Below, piece after piece: positions 1 to 8,909 of a stretch of DNA of 64,000 nucleotides; the stretch's first letter is position 1, and each line of letters begins with the position of its first letter. The notes below the pieces were generated by a model that did not search any database, had not been told where the DNA came from, and worked only from the letters and a program-made list of their open reading frames with translations. The stretch covers positions 186,001 through 250,000 of the forward strand of contig NZ_WHUF01000008.1 in the NCBI RefSeq assembly GCF_009380165.1, written 5' to 3'. A program made the translations under genes and the position numbers. This stretch comes from Rugamonas rivuli (GTDB lineage Bacteria > Pseudomonadota > Gammaproteobacteria > Burkholderiales > Burkholderiaceae_D).

Positions 1-33
1 GCACACTAAAATAAAAACCGATTGACTGGATTG

Positions 34-1038
34 ATGAAAAAACCGATACCCACCATCCGCGATGTGGCTGCCGCCGCAGGCGTTTCGACCGCCACCGTGT
101 CCAAGTTCGTCAACGGCGCCCAGCGTTTTTCGCCGGGGGTGGAGGCGACCATCACGCGGGTCATCGCGGACCTGGGCTATCGTTCCAATCCGCTGGCGGC
201 GTCGATGATCACGGGCCGCACCAGGAGCATCGGCCTGTCGGTGCTGGACGTCGCCAATCCGCACTTCACCAGCGTGGTCAAGGGCGCCAACCGCGTGGCG
301 CAGGAACACGGCTACACCCTGCTGCTGGTCGATACCGAGGAAAACCCGGACCGCGAACGCCCGCTGCTGGAGGCGCTGAGCCGCCGCGTGGACGGCATGA
401 TCGTCATCTCGCGCATACCGGAATCGGAGATGGACTGGATGGTGGCGCTGGAGAAGCCGATGGTGTTCTTCGGCCACCTGGCCGGCCACGATATCCCCTG
501 GGTGGCGGGTGACGATCACCGGGGCGCCTGCATGTTGACGCGCCACCTCGTGGCGCTGGGCCACCGCAGGATTGCGTACCTGGGCTTTTCCAAGTCGCGC
601 CGCGATGAAGAGCGCCTGGCCGGCATCCGCGAATGCCTGTCCGCGCATGGCCTGCCGCTGACCGTGCATGACGCGGGCGCACCGTCGGCGCTGGAAGGAG
701 AGCGCGTGTGCTCGTCCATCATGCTCGGCTCCGAACCTCCCGATGCGCTGATCTGCTACAACGACCTGATGGCGCTGGGTTTCATGAAAGCCGCGCAGAC
801 ATTGGGCTTCTGCCTTCCTGCCGATATTTCGGTGGCCGGCTTCGACAATATCCAGTTCGGCGCCTACACCTCGCCGCCGCTCACCACCGTCGACCTGCAA
901 AGCGAACGCCTGGGCGCGGCCGCGATGGAGCAGCTGATCGGGCAGATCGAAGGCAAGCCTGCTCCCGCCTTCAGCATGATCGAGCCGCAGCTGATACTGC
1001 GCGGTTCCACCGCTAGCCGCAACCCTCGCAGCGTTTAG
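34..1038 (+). CDS. LacI/GalR-family transcriptional regulator
   Basis: DNA-binding repressor or activator of the LacI family, probably controlling the downstream uronate cluster. The N-terminal helix-turn-helix (about residues 7-27, TIRDVAAAAGVSTATVSKF) is canonical and is followed by the periplasmic-binding-protein-like effector domain typical of 330-340 residue members. I start at the ATG at 34; TTG codons at 22 and 31 would only add 1-4 residues. The gene faces the same way as the catabolic genes, 96 bases upstream of the first. A palindrome of LacI type (AAACGTTT) lies in that gap. The effector is unknown; a uronate or a glucuronate-containing oligosaccharide is an inference from context. 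Confidence 0.93.
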   Translation: MKKPIPTIRDVAAAAGVSTATVSKFVNGAQRFSPGVEATITRVIADLGYRSNPLAASMITGRTRSIGLSVLDVANPHFTSVVKGANRVAQEHGYTLLLVDTEENPDRERPLLEALSRRVDGMIVISRIPESEMDWMVALEKPMVFFGHLAGHDIPWVAGDDHRGACMLTRHLVALGHRRIAYLGFSKSRRDEERLAGIRECLSAHGLPLTVHDAGAPSALEGERVCSSIMLGSEPPDALICYNDLMALGFMKAAQTLGFCLPADISVAGFDNIQFGAYTSPPLTTVDLQSERLGAAAMEQLIGQIEGKPAPAFSMIEPQLILRGSTASRNPRSV

Positions 1039-1090
1039 AGCGATTTTTTCACGCGAAGCTTTACGTCTTCAGAAAAATCACATAACATCG

Positions 1091-1105
1091 GTTAAACGTT
1101 TTCCA
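1091..1105. promoter_or_regulatory. Candidate LacI-family operator
   Basis: GGTTAAACGTTTTCC contains the perfect 8-base palindrome AAACGTTT centred on CG, the usual centre of LacI-family operators. It lies 30 bases before the lyase-like gene and directly after the LacI-family gene. Binding by that regulator is inferred. Confidence 0.45.
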
Positions 1106-1134
1106 AAACAATTCAAACCCGAGACCACCGCCCC

Positions 1135-2985
1135 ATGATTTCAACCCGATTCCGCCTGTCCGCGGTCGCGCTGGCCGCTCTGCTGGCCGGCGGCGCTGCG
1201 GCGCAAACCGCCGCCACCGCGCCGATGAACCGCATCGTGCAGGACAACGCCTATCAGCAGCTGGACTACTTCTTCAAGAAGCTGGTCGCGGAAAAGGAAG
1301 CCATCGTCATCGACGGCTACGCGCCGTTCAAGGCGGGCGACAAATTCCTGCCGGGGAAAGTGGCCGCGGGACTGGGCCACGTTCTGCTCAACAGCGCCAA
1401 GGACGATCCGGCGCTGCCGCAGCGGCTGCGCGACTATCGCGACATCGCCGATATGACGGTCGGCATGGACAACCACACCTGGGGCATCTACTACTACATC
1501 GGCACGCTGGTCAAACTGAAGGAAGCGGGCCTGCTGGAACAGGCGGTCAGCCCGGCCACGCTGGAGAAGCTGCGCAAGCAGCTGGACTGGCGCACCTTCG
1601 TCACGGTGCCGCAGTACGACTTGATCAACCTGCCGACCAACTACTACGGCGTGGCGTTCAGCATCGCGCGCCTGCGCATGCTGATGGGCTGGGAGGACGA
1701 CAGCGGCAGCAAGATCCTGCTCGACAAAATGCTCACGCATTACAAGAAGTACTCGGGCAAGTTCGGCTTCTCCGACGAGACCGACGGCGAAGGGCGCTTC
1801 GACCGCTACAGCATCCTGCTGATCGCCGAGATCTGCGAGCGCTTCCTGGAGACCGGTCTGCAACCGACACCGGAGTTGAAAGGCCTGCTGCGCAAGGCGG
1901 CCGACATCGCGCTCAACGTCAGCAACACCGCCGGCGACGGCTTCAGTTTCGGCCGCAGCCTCGGGCCGTACGGCGAGACGGCGCTGGTCGAGATCCTGTC
2001 CGTATCCGCCTACCTCGACGTGCTGACCGCGGACGAGAAGCAGTATGCATATGCCTTCTCGTCGCGCGTGGCCGCGCGCTACATGGACTTCTGGTACGAC
2101 CCGGCGATGCACTCGCTGGACATGTGGGGCAAGGGCCGCCGCACCGACGCCTATCGCGGCAAGCACCGCATCCTGGGCGAGAACTTCTCGCTGCTGCATC
2201 AACTGATCTACACCAACGATACCTGGAACAAGGCCGGCATGAAGGACGCGCCGCCCAAGGCCGACCTGCAGGCGTGGCTGGACAGGACGCGGCCGCAGTT
2301 CAGCACCACCACCTTCGCGCAGGGCGAGTACGACCGCGCATTGACCATTTTCCGCGACGGCAAACACGTCGTCAGCCTGAACATCATCAACGGCGGCATC
2401 AGCCAGCATGACAACAGCCCGTATTACCCGCTGCCGTTCGCGCCGGGCATCGTATCCGGCATCGCCGACAGCGGCAGCGCGCATCCGCAGCTGCTGCCCA
2501 AGTTCACCATGGCCGACGGCACGCAGCTGATCGGCACTGCCTGGATCAAGGACATCAAGACCAGCCAGGCCGGCCAGCGCTACACGGTCAGCTACCGGCA
2601 GGATGAGCTGGACCGCCTGGGCAAGAAGGGGCCGGTCAAGGATGGCCGCATCAAGCTGCAAACCACCTACACGCTGGAACACGGCCAGCTGACGCGCAAC
2701 GATGTCTACACGCCGGTCGGTACGCAGGAAGTGGAGAAGATCACGCTGGAATTCGCATCCTTCTCGGAGCAGCCGTCCATCGACGGCGGCACCGTCACCT
2801 TCGCCAAGGGTGACGTGAACGGGTACAGCGTGACGGGCCTTCAGCAATGCCAGGTGGCGCCGACCAACGGCAGCAAGGACTACATGGCGCCGTATGGTGC
2901 GATGAAGACGCTCGTCACCTGCGGCACCGGCAAGCTGACGATGAAGGAACCGCTGACCATCAAGTGGATCATCAAGTACCACTAA
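1135..2985 (+). CDS. Secreted protein resembling an (alpha/alpha)-toroid polysaccharide lyase
   Basis: A 616-residue exported protein of a family I cannot name. A signal peptide (residues 1-23, ending AAAQT) is clear. The first 380 residues look all-helical and rich in aromatic and charged residues, with motifs such as DNHTWGIYYY and NLPTNYYG. The last 230 residues look like beta-strands (VVSLNIINGG, TYTLEHGQLTRNDVYTP). A helical toroid plus beta-sandwich is the architecture of PL8, PL15 and PL21 type uronate lyases, and a His/Asn/Tyr-rich motif set would fit. Neighbours (beta-glucuronidase-type GH2, glucarate dehydratase) point to a uronic-acid-containing glycan. Lyase activity is an inference; a non-catalytic or hydrolytic role is possible. 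Confidence 0.6.
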   Translation: MISTRFRLSAVALAALLAGGAAAQTAATAPMNRIVQDNAYQQLDYFFKKLVAEKEAIVIDGYAPFKAGDKFLPGKVAAGLGHVLLNSAKDDPALPQRLRDYRDIADMTVGMDNHTWGIYYYIGTLVKLKEAGLLEQAVSPATLEKLRKQLDWRTFVTVPQYDLINLPTNYYGVAFSIARLRMLMGWEDDSGSKILLDKMLTHYKKYSGKFGFSDETDGEGRFDRYSILLIAEICERFLETGLQPTPELKGLLRKAADIALNVSNTAGDGFSFGRSLGPYGETALVEILSVSAYLDVLTADEKQYAYAFSSRVAARYMDFWYDPAMHSLDMWGKGRRTDAYRGKHRILGENFSLLHQLIYTNDTWNKAGMKDAPPKADLQAWLDRTRPQFSTTTFAQGEYDRALTIFRDGKHVVSLNIINGGISQHDNSPYYPLPFAPGIVSGIADSGSAHPQLLPKFTMADGTQLIGTAWIKDIKTSQAGQRYTVSYRQDELDRLGKKGPVKDGRIKLQTTYTLEHGQLTRNDVYTPVGTQEVEKITLEFASFSEQPSIDGGTVTFAKGDVNGYSVTGLQQCQVAPTNGSKDYMAPYGAMKTLVTCGTGKLTMKEPLTIKWIIKYH

Positions 2986-2992
2986 GGACAAC

Positions 2993-3373
2993 ATGCCGCA
3001 CTTAAAAATCGAATACACCGCCAATCTCGACGCGCACGCCGACATCGGCGAACTATGCAAGACGCTGTCGCACACGCTGGTGACGCTGAAGGACGACCAG
3101 GGCGCGCCGGTGTTCCCGCTGCTTGGCACACGCGTACTGGCCTATCCGGCCGCGCAGTACGCGGTGGCGGACGGCGAGCAGGGACGCGCCTTCGTCTACA
3201 TGAACATGCGCATCACGCCGGGCCGCAGCGATGCGCTGGTGAAGGCGGTCGGAGATGCCGTGCTGGCCGCCGCGCACGCGCAGCTGGCGCCGGCGCTGGA
3301 CAAGCTGCCGTTGCGCCTCACGCTGCACATCGATGCGACACCGCCCGGATACGAAGGCAAATTCAGTAGTTAA
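2993..3373 (+). CDS. 5-carboxymethyl-2-hydroxymuconate isomerase-like tautomerase
   Basis: A 126-residue member of the CHMI (HpcD) branch of the tautomerase superfamily. In characterised members Pro1, exposed after removal of Met, is the catalytic base; here the protein starts Met-Pro-His, so that proline is present. The typical length, the LxxxLSHTL stretch and the C-terminal LRLTLHIDA strand also fit. CHMI normally acts in homoprotocatechuate degradation, but no other gene of that pathway is here. The gene starts 7 bases after the lyase-like gene and precedes a GH2 gene, so it sits inside a sugar operon. It may tautomerise an unsaturated uronate or its open-chain keto form; that is inference. 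Confidence 0.8.
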   Translation: MPHLKIEYTANLDAHADIGELCKTLSHTLVTLKDDQGAPVFPLLGTRVLAYPAAQYAVADGEQGRAFVYMNMRITPGRSDALVKAVGDAVLAAAHAQLAPALDKLPLRLTLHIDATPPGYEGKFSS

Positions 3374-3392
3374 TAAAATCTTGGAGACCTGA

Positions 3393-5297
3393 ATGCGTAG
3401 TGTGTTGAAGCTCTTGTTGATATCGGGTTGTCTGGCGACGGCGGCATGGGCGCAGGATGACCAGGCCCCGGGCCAGGCGATGGTGGTTCCTGCCGCAGAT
3501 GGCCGCACCGCACCTGCTGTGGTGGCGAAGCAGCCGCCCACGCTGCACAACATCTACGGCCGCACGCATCTGCTGCTGGACGGCCGCTGGAACTACATCG
3601 TCGATCCCTACGAAGCGGGCTACTACAACTACCGCCACCAGCCGTTCGACCAATCGGCCACCGGCTCCGGCGGCTTCTACGACGACCGCAAGCCCAAGGA
3701 CAAAACCGAATCCGTTGAATACAGCTTCGACGGCTCGCCGACGCTGGCCATACCCGGCGACTGGAATTCGCAGAACGCCAAACTGGAAAACTACGAAGGC
3801 ACGGTCTGGATGCGCCAGCAGTTCAAGGCCACACCCAAGGACGGCAAGCGCTACTTCCTCTACTTCGGCGCCGTCAACTACGAAGCCCACGTTTACCTGA
3901 ACGGCAAGAAGGTCGGCAGCCACAAAGGCGGCTTCACGCCGTTCCAGTTCGAAGTCACGGGCCGCCTGCTGAGCGGCCAGAACACGGTCATCGTCAAGGC
4001 CGACAACAGCCGCCATCAGGACGACATCCCGACACTGAACACCGACTGGTGGAACTACGGCGGCATCACCCGCGACGTGCTGCTGGCCGAAACGCCGGAC
4101 ACCTACATCGCCGACTACCAGATCCAGCTGGCCAAGGGCGACATGGGCCGCATCGAAGGCTATGTGCAGATGACCGGCGCGCAGCGCTCGCAGGACGTGA
4201 CCATCACCATCCACGAGGCGGGCGTCAAGGCCACCGTGCACACCGGCGCCGACGGCCGCGCTGTGGTCAGCATCCCGCTGGCGAAGAACAAGATGCGCTA
4301 CTGGTCGCCGGAAGATCCCAAGCTGTACACCGTCACCATTGCCGCCGCCACCGACAAGCTCAATGACCGCATCGGTTTCCGCACCATCGAAACGCGTGGA
4401 CAGGATCTGCTGTTGAACGGGAAGTCGGTGTTCCTGCGCGGGATCTCGCTACACGACGAGAACCCATTGATACCGGGCCGCCTGCGCGGCGAGGGCGATA
4501 TGCGCATGATGCTGCAATGGGCCAAGGACATGAACTGCAACTACGTCCGCCTGGCGCACTACCCGCACAGCGAAGAGATGATCAAGCTGGCCGACGAGAT
4601 GGGTATCCTGGTCTGGGCCGAGGTGCCGGTGTACTGGACCATCTCTTGGGAGAAGCCGGAAGTCTACGCCAACGCCAGCCAGCAGCTGACGGACCTGGTC
4701 ACGCGGGATCGCAACCGCGCCAGCGTCATCATCTGGTCCATCGGGAACGAGACGCCGGTCAGCGAGGCGCGTAATGTCTTCATGGGCAAGCTGGCCGATA
4801 CTGTCCGCTCGCTGGACCACACACGCCTGGTCGGCGCCGCGCTGGAAGTGCACCGCAAGGGCGACGAGGTGACGGTGGAAGATCCGCTGGCCGACAAGAT
4901 CGACCTCGCCAGCTTCAACGAGTACGCCGGCTGGTACTGGTCCAACAACAAGGAGATGATGAAGTTCTCCTTCAAGGTCAATTACAACAAGCCGGTGATC
5001 ATCACCGAATTCGGCGCCGATGCGCTGGGCGGCCTGCACGCGGACGACGACACCCGCTGGAGCGAGGAGTATCAGGACCTGCTGTACAAGAATCAGTTCA
5101 AGCTGCTGGACGCGATCCCCGGCCTGCGCGGCATGACGCCGTGGGTGCTGACCGACTTCCGCTCGCCGCGCCGTCCGCACCCGTACTATCAGGACTTCTG
5201 GAACCGCAAGGGCCTGATCTCGGAGACCGGCAAGAAGAAGCTGGCTTTCTACACGATGAAGGCTTACTACGACCAAAAACAGCAGCAATACAAATGA
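3393..5297 (+). CDS. Secreted GH2 beta-glucuronidase-type glycosidase
   Basis: Glycoside hydrolase family 2, 634 residues, with a signal peptide ending near residue 20 (TAAWA-Q). The jelly-roll domain carries VWMRQQF and the barrel carries the acid/base Glu453 (WSIGNE) and nucleophile Glu539 (IITEFGAD). An Asn-x-Lys triplet (Asn604-Arg-Lys606, in FWNRKGL) matches the NxK motif that beta-glucuronidases use to bind the uronate carboxylate, which favours beta-glucuronidase over beta-galactosidase. The protein probably removes terminal glucuronic acid in the periplasm. The stop overlaps the next start (ATGA), so it is co-translated with the GH3 enzyme. The substrate polymer is unknown. Confidence 0.88.
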   Translation: MRSVLKLLLISGCLATAAWAQDDQAPGQAMVVPAADGRTAPAVVAKQPPTLHNIYGRTHLLLDGRWNYIVDPYEAGYYNYRHQPFDQSATGSGGFYDDRKPKDKTESVEYSFDGSPTLAIPGDWNSQNAKLENYEGTVWMRQQFKATPKDGKRYFLYFGAVNYEAHVYLNGKKVGSHKGGFTPFQFEVTGRLLSGQNTVIVKADNSRHQDDIPTLNTDWWNYGGITRDVLLAETPDTYIADYQIQLAKGDMGRIEGYVQMTGAQRSQDVTITIHEAGVKATVHTGADGRAVVSIPLAKNKMRYWSPEDPKLYTVTIAAATDKLNDRIGFRTIETRGQDLLLNGKSVFLRGISLHDENPLIPGRLRGEGDMRMMLQWAKDMNCNYVRLAHYPHSEEMIKLADEMGILVWAEVPVYWTISWEKPEVYANASQQLTDLVTRDRNRASVIIWSIGNETPVSEARNVFMGKLADTVRSLDHTRLVGAALEVHRKGDEVTVEDPLADKIDLASFNEYAGWYWSNNKEMMKFSFKVNYNKPVIITEFGADALGGLHADDDTRWSEEYQDLLYKNQFKLLDAIPGLRGMTPWVLTDFRSPRRPHPYYQDFWNRKGLISETGKKKLAFYTMKAYYDQKQQQYK

Positions 5298-7534
5298 CCA
5301 TGAAGAAGACCACACTTGCCCTGGCAGCGGCCTTGCTGCTGCCGTTGATGGCCCATGCACAGGATACGCAGGACGCGCAGATCGAACGCAAGGTCGCCGC
5401 GCTGATGAAGCAGATGACGGTGGCCGAGAAGGTCGGCCAGCTGCACCAGCTGTCCGGCCGCCTGTTCACCGGCCCGACCAGCAGCGACTATGCTGCCAAG
5501 CTGGCCGATATCCGCCTCGGCAAGGTCGGCTCCATGCTCAACATCAAAGGCGTGGCCGACACGCGCGAGATCCAGGCGCTGGCATTGCAATCGCGGCTGC
5601 ACATTCCGCTGCTGTTTGGCCAGGACGTGATCCACGGCTACCACACCGTGTTCCCCGTGCCGCTGGGCGAGTCGGCGTCGTGGGACATGGAGGCGATCGA
5701 ACAGTCGGCCCACATCGCCGCACGCGAGGCCGCAGCAGCGGGCATCCACTGGACCTTCGCGCCGATGGTGGACATCGCACGCGATCCGCGCTGGGGCCGC
5801 GTGATGGAAGGCGCGGGCGAGGATACCTTCCTCGGCTCCGCCATCGCCCGCGCACGCGTGCACGGCTTCCAGGGCAAGCAGCTGGGCGCCACCGATTCCG
5901 TGATGGCCACCGCCAAGCACTTCGCCGCCTACGGTGCGGCCGTGGCGGGCCGCGACTACAACGCGGTCGACATGAGCAACCAGCAGCTGTTCGAAGTCTA
6001 CCTGCCGCCGTTCAAGGCAGCACTGGATGCAGGCGCCGCGACCTTCATGAACTCCTTCAACACGCTGAACGGCATACCGGCCACCGGCAATGTGTTCCTT
6101 CAGCGTGATATCCTGAAGGGCAGCTGGAACTTCAAGGGCTTCGTCGTCAGCGACTGGGGCTCGGTGCGCGAGATGGTCCCGCATGGCTATGCCGCCGACC
6201 TGGCTGACGCTTCGGTCAAGGCCATCAACGCCGGCAGCGACATGGACATGGAGAGCTACGCCCACATCAAGCACCTTGAGGATGCCGTCAAATCCGGCAG
6301 GGTGAAAATGAAGACGTTGGATGATGCCGTCTACCGCATCCTGTACAAGAAGTTCGAGCTGGGCCTGTTCGACGATCCATACCGCTACTCGGTCGCCGCC
6401 CGCGAGAAAGCCGTGCTGGCCGACCCGTCGCACCGTGTCGCTGCACTGGACGTGGCGCAAAAATCGCTGGTGCTGCTGAAGAATGCCGCCAAGACTTTGC
6501 CGCTGTCGCGCGCCGCGCAGAAGATCGCCGTCATCGGACCGCTGGCCGATGCTAAGCGCGACCTTGAAGGCGGCTGGGTAGTGGAGGGCGACCGCGCCCC
6601 CGTGGTCAGCATCCTCGAAGGCATCCGCAGCCACGCCGGCAAGGCGGATGTCAGCTACGCGCAGGCTTGCGATAACCGCTGCACCGGCACCGAAGGCTTT
6701 GCCGACGCCGTCGCCGCAGCAACCCGTGCGGACGTGGTGGTGCTGGTCGTCGGCGAGACCTGGGACTTGAGCGGCGAAGCCAAGTCGCGCACCGACATCA
6801 CGCTGCCAGGCCATCAGGAGCAGCTGTTCGCGGCGCTGAAGGCGACCGGAAAACCGGTCGTGGTGGTGATGCTGGCCGGCCGTCCGCTGGTGTTCAACCC
6901 CATCGCCGACCAGGCGGACGCCATCGTCTACGCCTGGTTCCCGGGCAGCGAGGGTGGCAACGCCGTCGCCAATGTGCTGTTCGGCGACTACAACCCGTCG
7001 GGCAAGCTGCCGATCACCTTCCCGCGCAGCGTAGGTCAGATTCCGCTGTCCTATGCGCAGTACAACACCGGCCGTCCCGTCACCGACGAGAAGAACGTGG
7101 TCTACAAATCGGCCTACATCGACTCCGTCAACACGCCGCGCTACGCCTTCGGCCATGGCCTCAGCTACACCGATTTCAAATACTCCGGCCTGACGATCAG
7201 CAGCAAGGCGATGTCGCCGTCGCAGCAGGTCACGCTGTCGTTCGACCTGGCCAACACCGGCAAGGCCGAGGGCACCGAGATCGTGCAACTCTATCTGCGC
7301 GACCTGGTCGCCTCGGTGGTGCGGCCGGTGAAGGAGTTGAAGGGCTTCCAGAAGATCCACCTGCTGCCGGGCGAACAGCGCCGCGTGAGCTTCACGATAG
7401 ACCGCGAGCTGCTGTCGTTCTTTAACAGCCAGCTGGTATGGGGCGCGGAGGCCGGCGACTTCAAGCTGATGGTCGGCAGCGCCTCCGACGATATTCGCCT
7501 TGAGGGCGCAGTCACGCTGCTGCCATCCAAATAA
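5294..7534 (+). CDS. bglX: Secreted GH3 beta-glucosidase
   Basis: Glycoside hydrolase family 3, 746 residues, with a signal peptide (LALAAALLLPLMAHA). The N-terminal barrel carries KHFAAYG and the nucleophile Asp287 in VVSDWGS. The second alpha/beta-sandwich domain (LVLLKN near residue 390) follows, and a fibronectin-III-like C-terminal domain closes the protein (GTEIVQLYL onward). The layout and length match periplasmic BglX. It would remove beta-linked glucose, or other neutral sugars, from oligosaccharides produced by the neighbours. I start at the ATG at 5294 because it overlaps the GH2 stop and leads straight into the signal peptide; a second ATG follows at 5300. Confidence 0.92.
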   Translation: MTMKKTTLALAAALLLPLMAHAQDTQDAQIERKVAALMKQMTVAEKVGQLHQLSGRLFTGPTSSDYAAKLADIRLGKVGSMLNIKGVADTREIQALALQSRLHIPLLFGQDVIHGYHTVFPVPLGESASWDMEAIEQSAHIAAREAAAAGIHWTFAPMVDIARDPRWGRVMEGAGEDTFLGSAIARARVHGFQGKQLGATDSVMATAKHFAAYGAAVAGRDYNAVDMSNQQLFEVYLPPFKAALDAGAATFMNSFNTLNGIPATGNVFLQRDILKGSWNFKGFVVSDWGSVREMVPHGYAADLADASVKAINAGSDMDMESYAHIKHLEDAVKSGRVKMKTLDDAVYRILYKKFELGLFDDPYRYSVAAREKAVLADPSHRVAALDVAQKSLVLLKNAAKTLPLSRAAQKIAVIGPLADAKRDLEGGWVVEGDRAPVVSILEGIRSHAGKADVSYAQACDNRCTGTEGFADAVAAATRADVVVLVVGETWDLSGEAKSRTDITLPGHQEQLFAALKATGKPVVVVMLAGRPLVFNPIADQADAIVYAWFPGSEGGNAVANVLFGDYNPSGKLPITFPRSVGQIPLSYAQYNTGRPVTDEKNVVYKSAYIDSVNTPRYAFGHGLSYTDFKYSGLTISSKAMSPSQQVTLSFDLANTGKAEGTEIVQLYLRDLVASVVRPVKELKGFQKIHLLPGEQRRVSFTIDRELLSFFNSQLVWGAEAGDFKLMVGSASDDIRLEGAVTLLPSK

Positions 7535-7557
7535 CCAGAACCACCGGACACCGAACC

Positions 7558-8904
7558 ATGACCACCACTCGTCAATCCAGCGCCACGCCCATCGTCACCG
7601 CCATGCGCGTGATCCCGGTCGCAGGGCAGGACAGCATGCTGCTCAACCTGAGCGGCGCACACGCGCCTTACTTCACCCGCAACCTGCTGATCCTGACCGA
7701 CAGCGCCGGCAACCAGGGCGTGGGCGAAGTGCCCGGTGGCGAAGCGATACGCGCCACGCTGGAAGATGCGCAGCAGCTGATCGTCGGCCAGCCGGTCGGC
7801 CAGTACAACGCGGTGCTGAACAAGGTGCGCGCGGCCTTCGCGGACCGCGACAGCGGCGGACGCGGTTTGCAGACCTTCGACCTGCGCATCGCGATCCATG
7901 CTGTTACCGCTATCGAGTGCGCGCTGCTCGATTTGCTGGGTCAATACCTGGAGGTGCCGCTGGCCGCACTCTTGGGCGACGGGCAGCAGCGCGCGCAGGT
8001 GCCGATGCTGGGCTACCTGTTCTTCATCGGCGACCGCACCCGCACCAATCTGCCGTACGCCAGCGACCCTGGCGCGGCGGACAAGTGGTCGCGCCTGCGC
8101 CATGAGCCGGCGATGGATGCCAAGGCCGTGGTGGCGCTGGCCGAAGCGGCCTATGAGCGTTACGGCTTCAAGGACTTCAAGCTGAAAGGCGGCGTGCTGC
8201 GCGGCGAGGATGAAATCGAAGCCGTCACCGCGCTGGCCGAACGCTTCCCTGACGCGCGCGTGACGCTCGATCCGAACGGCGGCTGGCTGCTGAAGGACGC
8301 GATCCGCCTGTGCCGCGACCAGGGCCACGTGCTGGCCTACGCCGAAGACCCTTGCGGCGCGGAGAACGGCTACTCGGGCCGCGAGGTGATGGCGGAATTC
8401 CGCCGCGCCACCGGCCTGCCCACCGCCACCAATATGATCGCCACCGACTGGCGCGAACTGGGTCATGCGATCCAGTTGCAGTCGGTGGATATTCCGCTGG
8501 CCGATCCGCACTTCTGGACCATGCAGGGTTCGGTGCGCGTGGCGCAGCTGTGCCATGAATGGGGCCTGACCTGGGGCTCGCATTCGAACAACCACTTCGA
8601 CGTGTCGCTGGCGATGTTCACGCACGTCGCCGCCGCCGCGCCGGGCAAGATCACCGCCATCGATACGCACTGGATCTGGCAGGATGGCCAGCGCCTGACC
8701 AAGGCGCCGTTGCAGATCAAGGGCGGCATGGTCGAGGTGCCGGCCAAGGCCGGCCTGGGCGTGGAGCTGGATATGGACGAAGTCGAGGCGGCGCACCAGC
8801 GCTACCTCAACATGGGCCTGGGCGCGCGCAACGATGCGGTGGCGATGCAGTCCCTGATACCCGGCTGGAGCTTCGACGCCAAGCGTCCTTGCCTGGTGCG
8901 CTAA
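7558..8904 (+). CDS. gudD: D-glucarate dehydratase
   Basis: Enolase-superfamily enzyme that dehydrates D-glucarate to 5-keto-4-deoxy-D-glucarate in the cytoplasm. The 448-residue sequence is strikingly close to E. coli GudD by eye: VIPVAGQDSMLLNLSGAHAP at the start, the KxK base motif at Lys208-Leu-Lys210 (Lys205/207 in E. coli), metal ligand Asp238 in LDPNGGW, AEDPCGAE, and the SHSNNHFD loop with the catalytic His. It is the committed step from glucuronate when a uronate dehydrogenase makes glucarate; no such dehydrogenase is in the window. The gene follows the GH3 gene by 23 bases and is probably the last of the operon. Confidence 0.96.
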   Translation: MTTTRQSSATPIVTAMRVIPVAGQDSMLLNLSGAHAPYFTRNLLILTDSAGNQGVGEVPGGEAIRATLEDAQQLIVGQPVGQYNAVLNKVRAAFADRDSGGRGLQTFDLRIAIHAVTAIECALLDLLGQYLEVPLAALLGDGQQRAQVPMLGYLFFIGDRTRTNLPYASDPGAADKWSRLRHEPAMDAKAVVALAEAAYERYGFKDFKLKGGVLRGEDEIEAVTALAERFPDARVTLDPNGGWLLKDAIRLCRDQGHVLAYAEDPCGAENGYSGREVMAEFRRATGLPTATNMIATDWRELGHAIQLQSVDIPLADPHFWTMQGSVRVAQLCHEWGLTWGSHSNNHFDVSLAMFTHVAAAAPGKITAIDTHWIWQDGQRLTKAPLQIKGGMVEVPAKAGLGVELDMDEVEAAHQRYLNMGLGARNDAVAMQSLIPGWSFDAKRPCLVR

Positions 8905-8909
8905 AACCG

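Noticed and set aside
1141..3129. 662-codon open frame on the minus strand over the lyase-like gene
   Set aside because: Arg/Gln/Ala/Val-rich low-complexity product without domain motifs, antisense to a gene with signal peptide; an effect of high GC at third positions.
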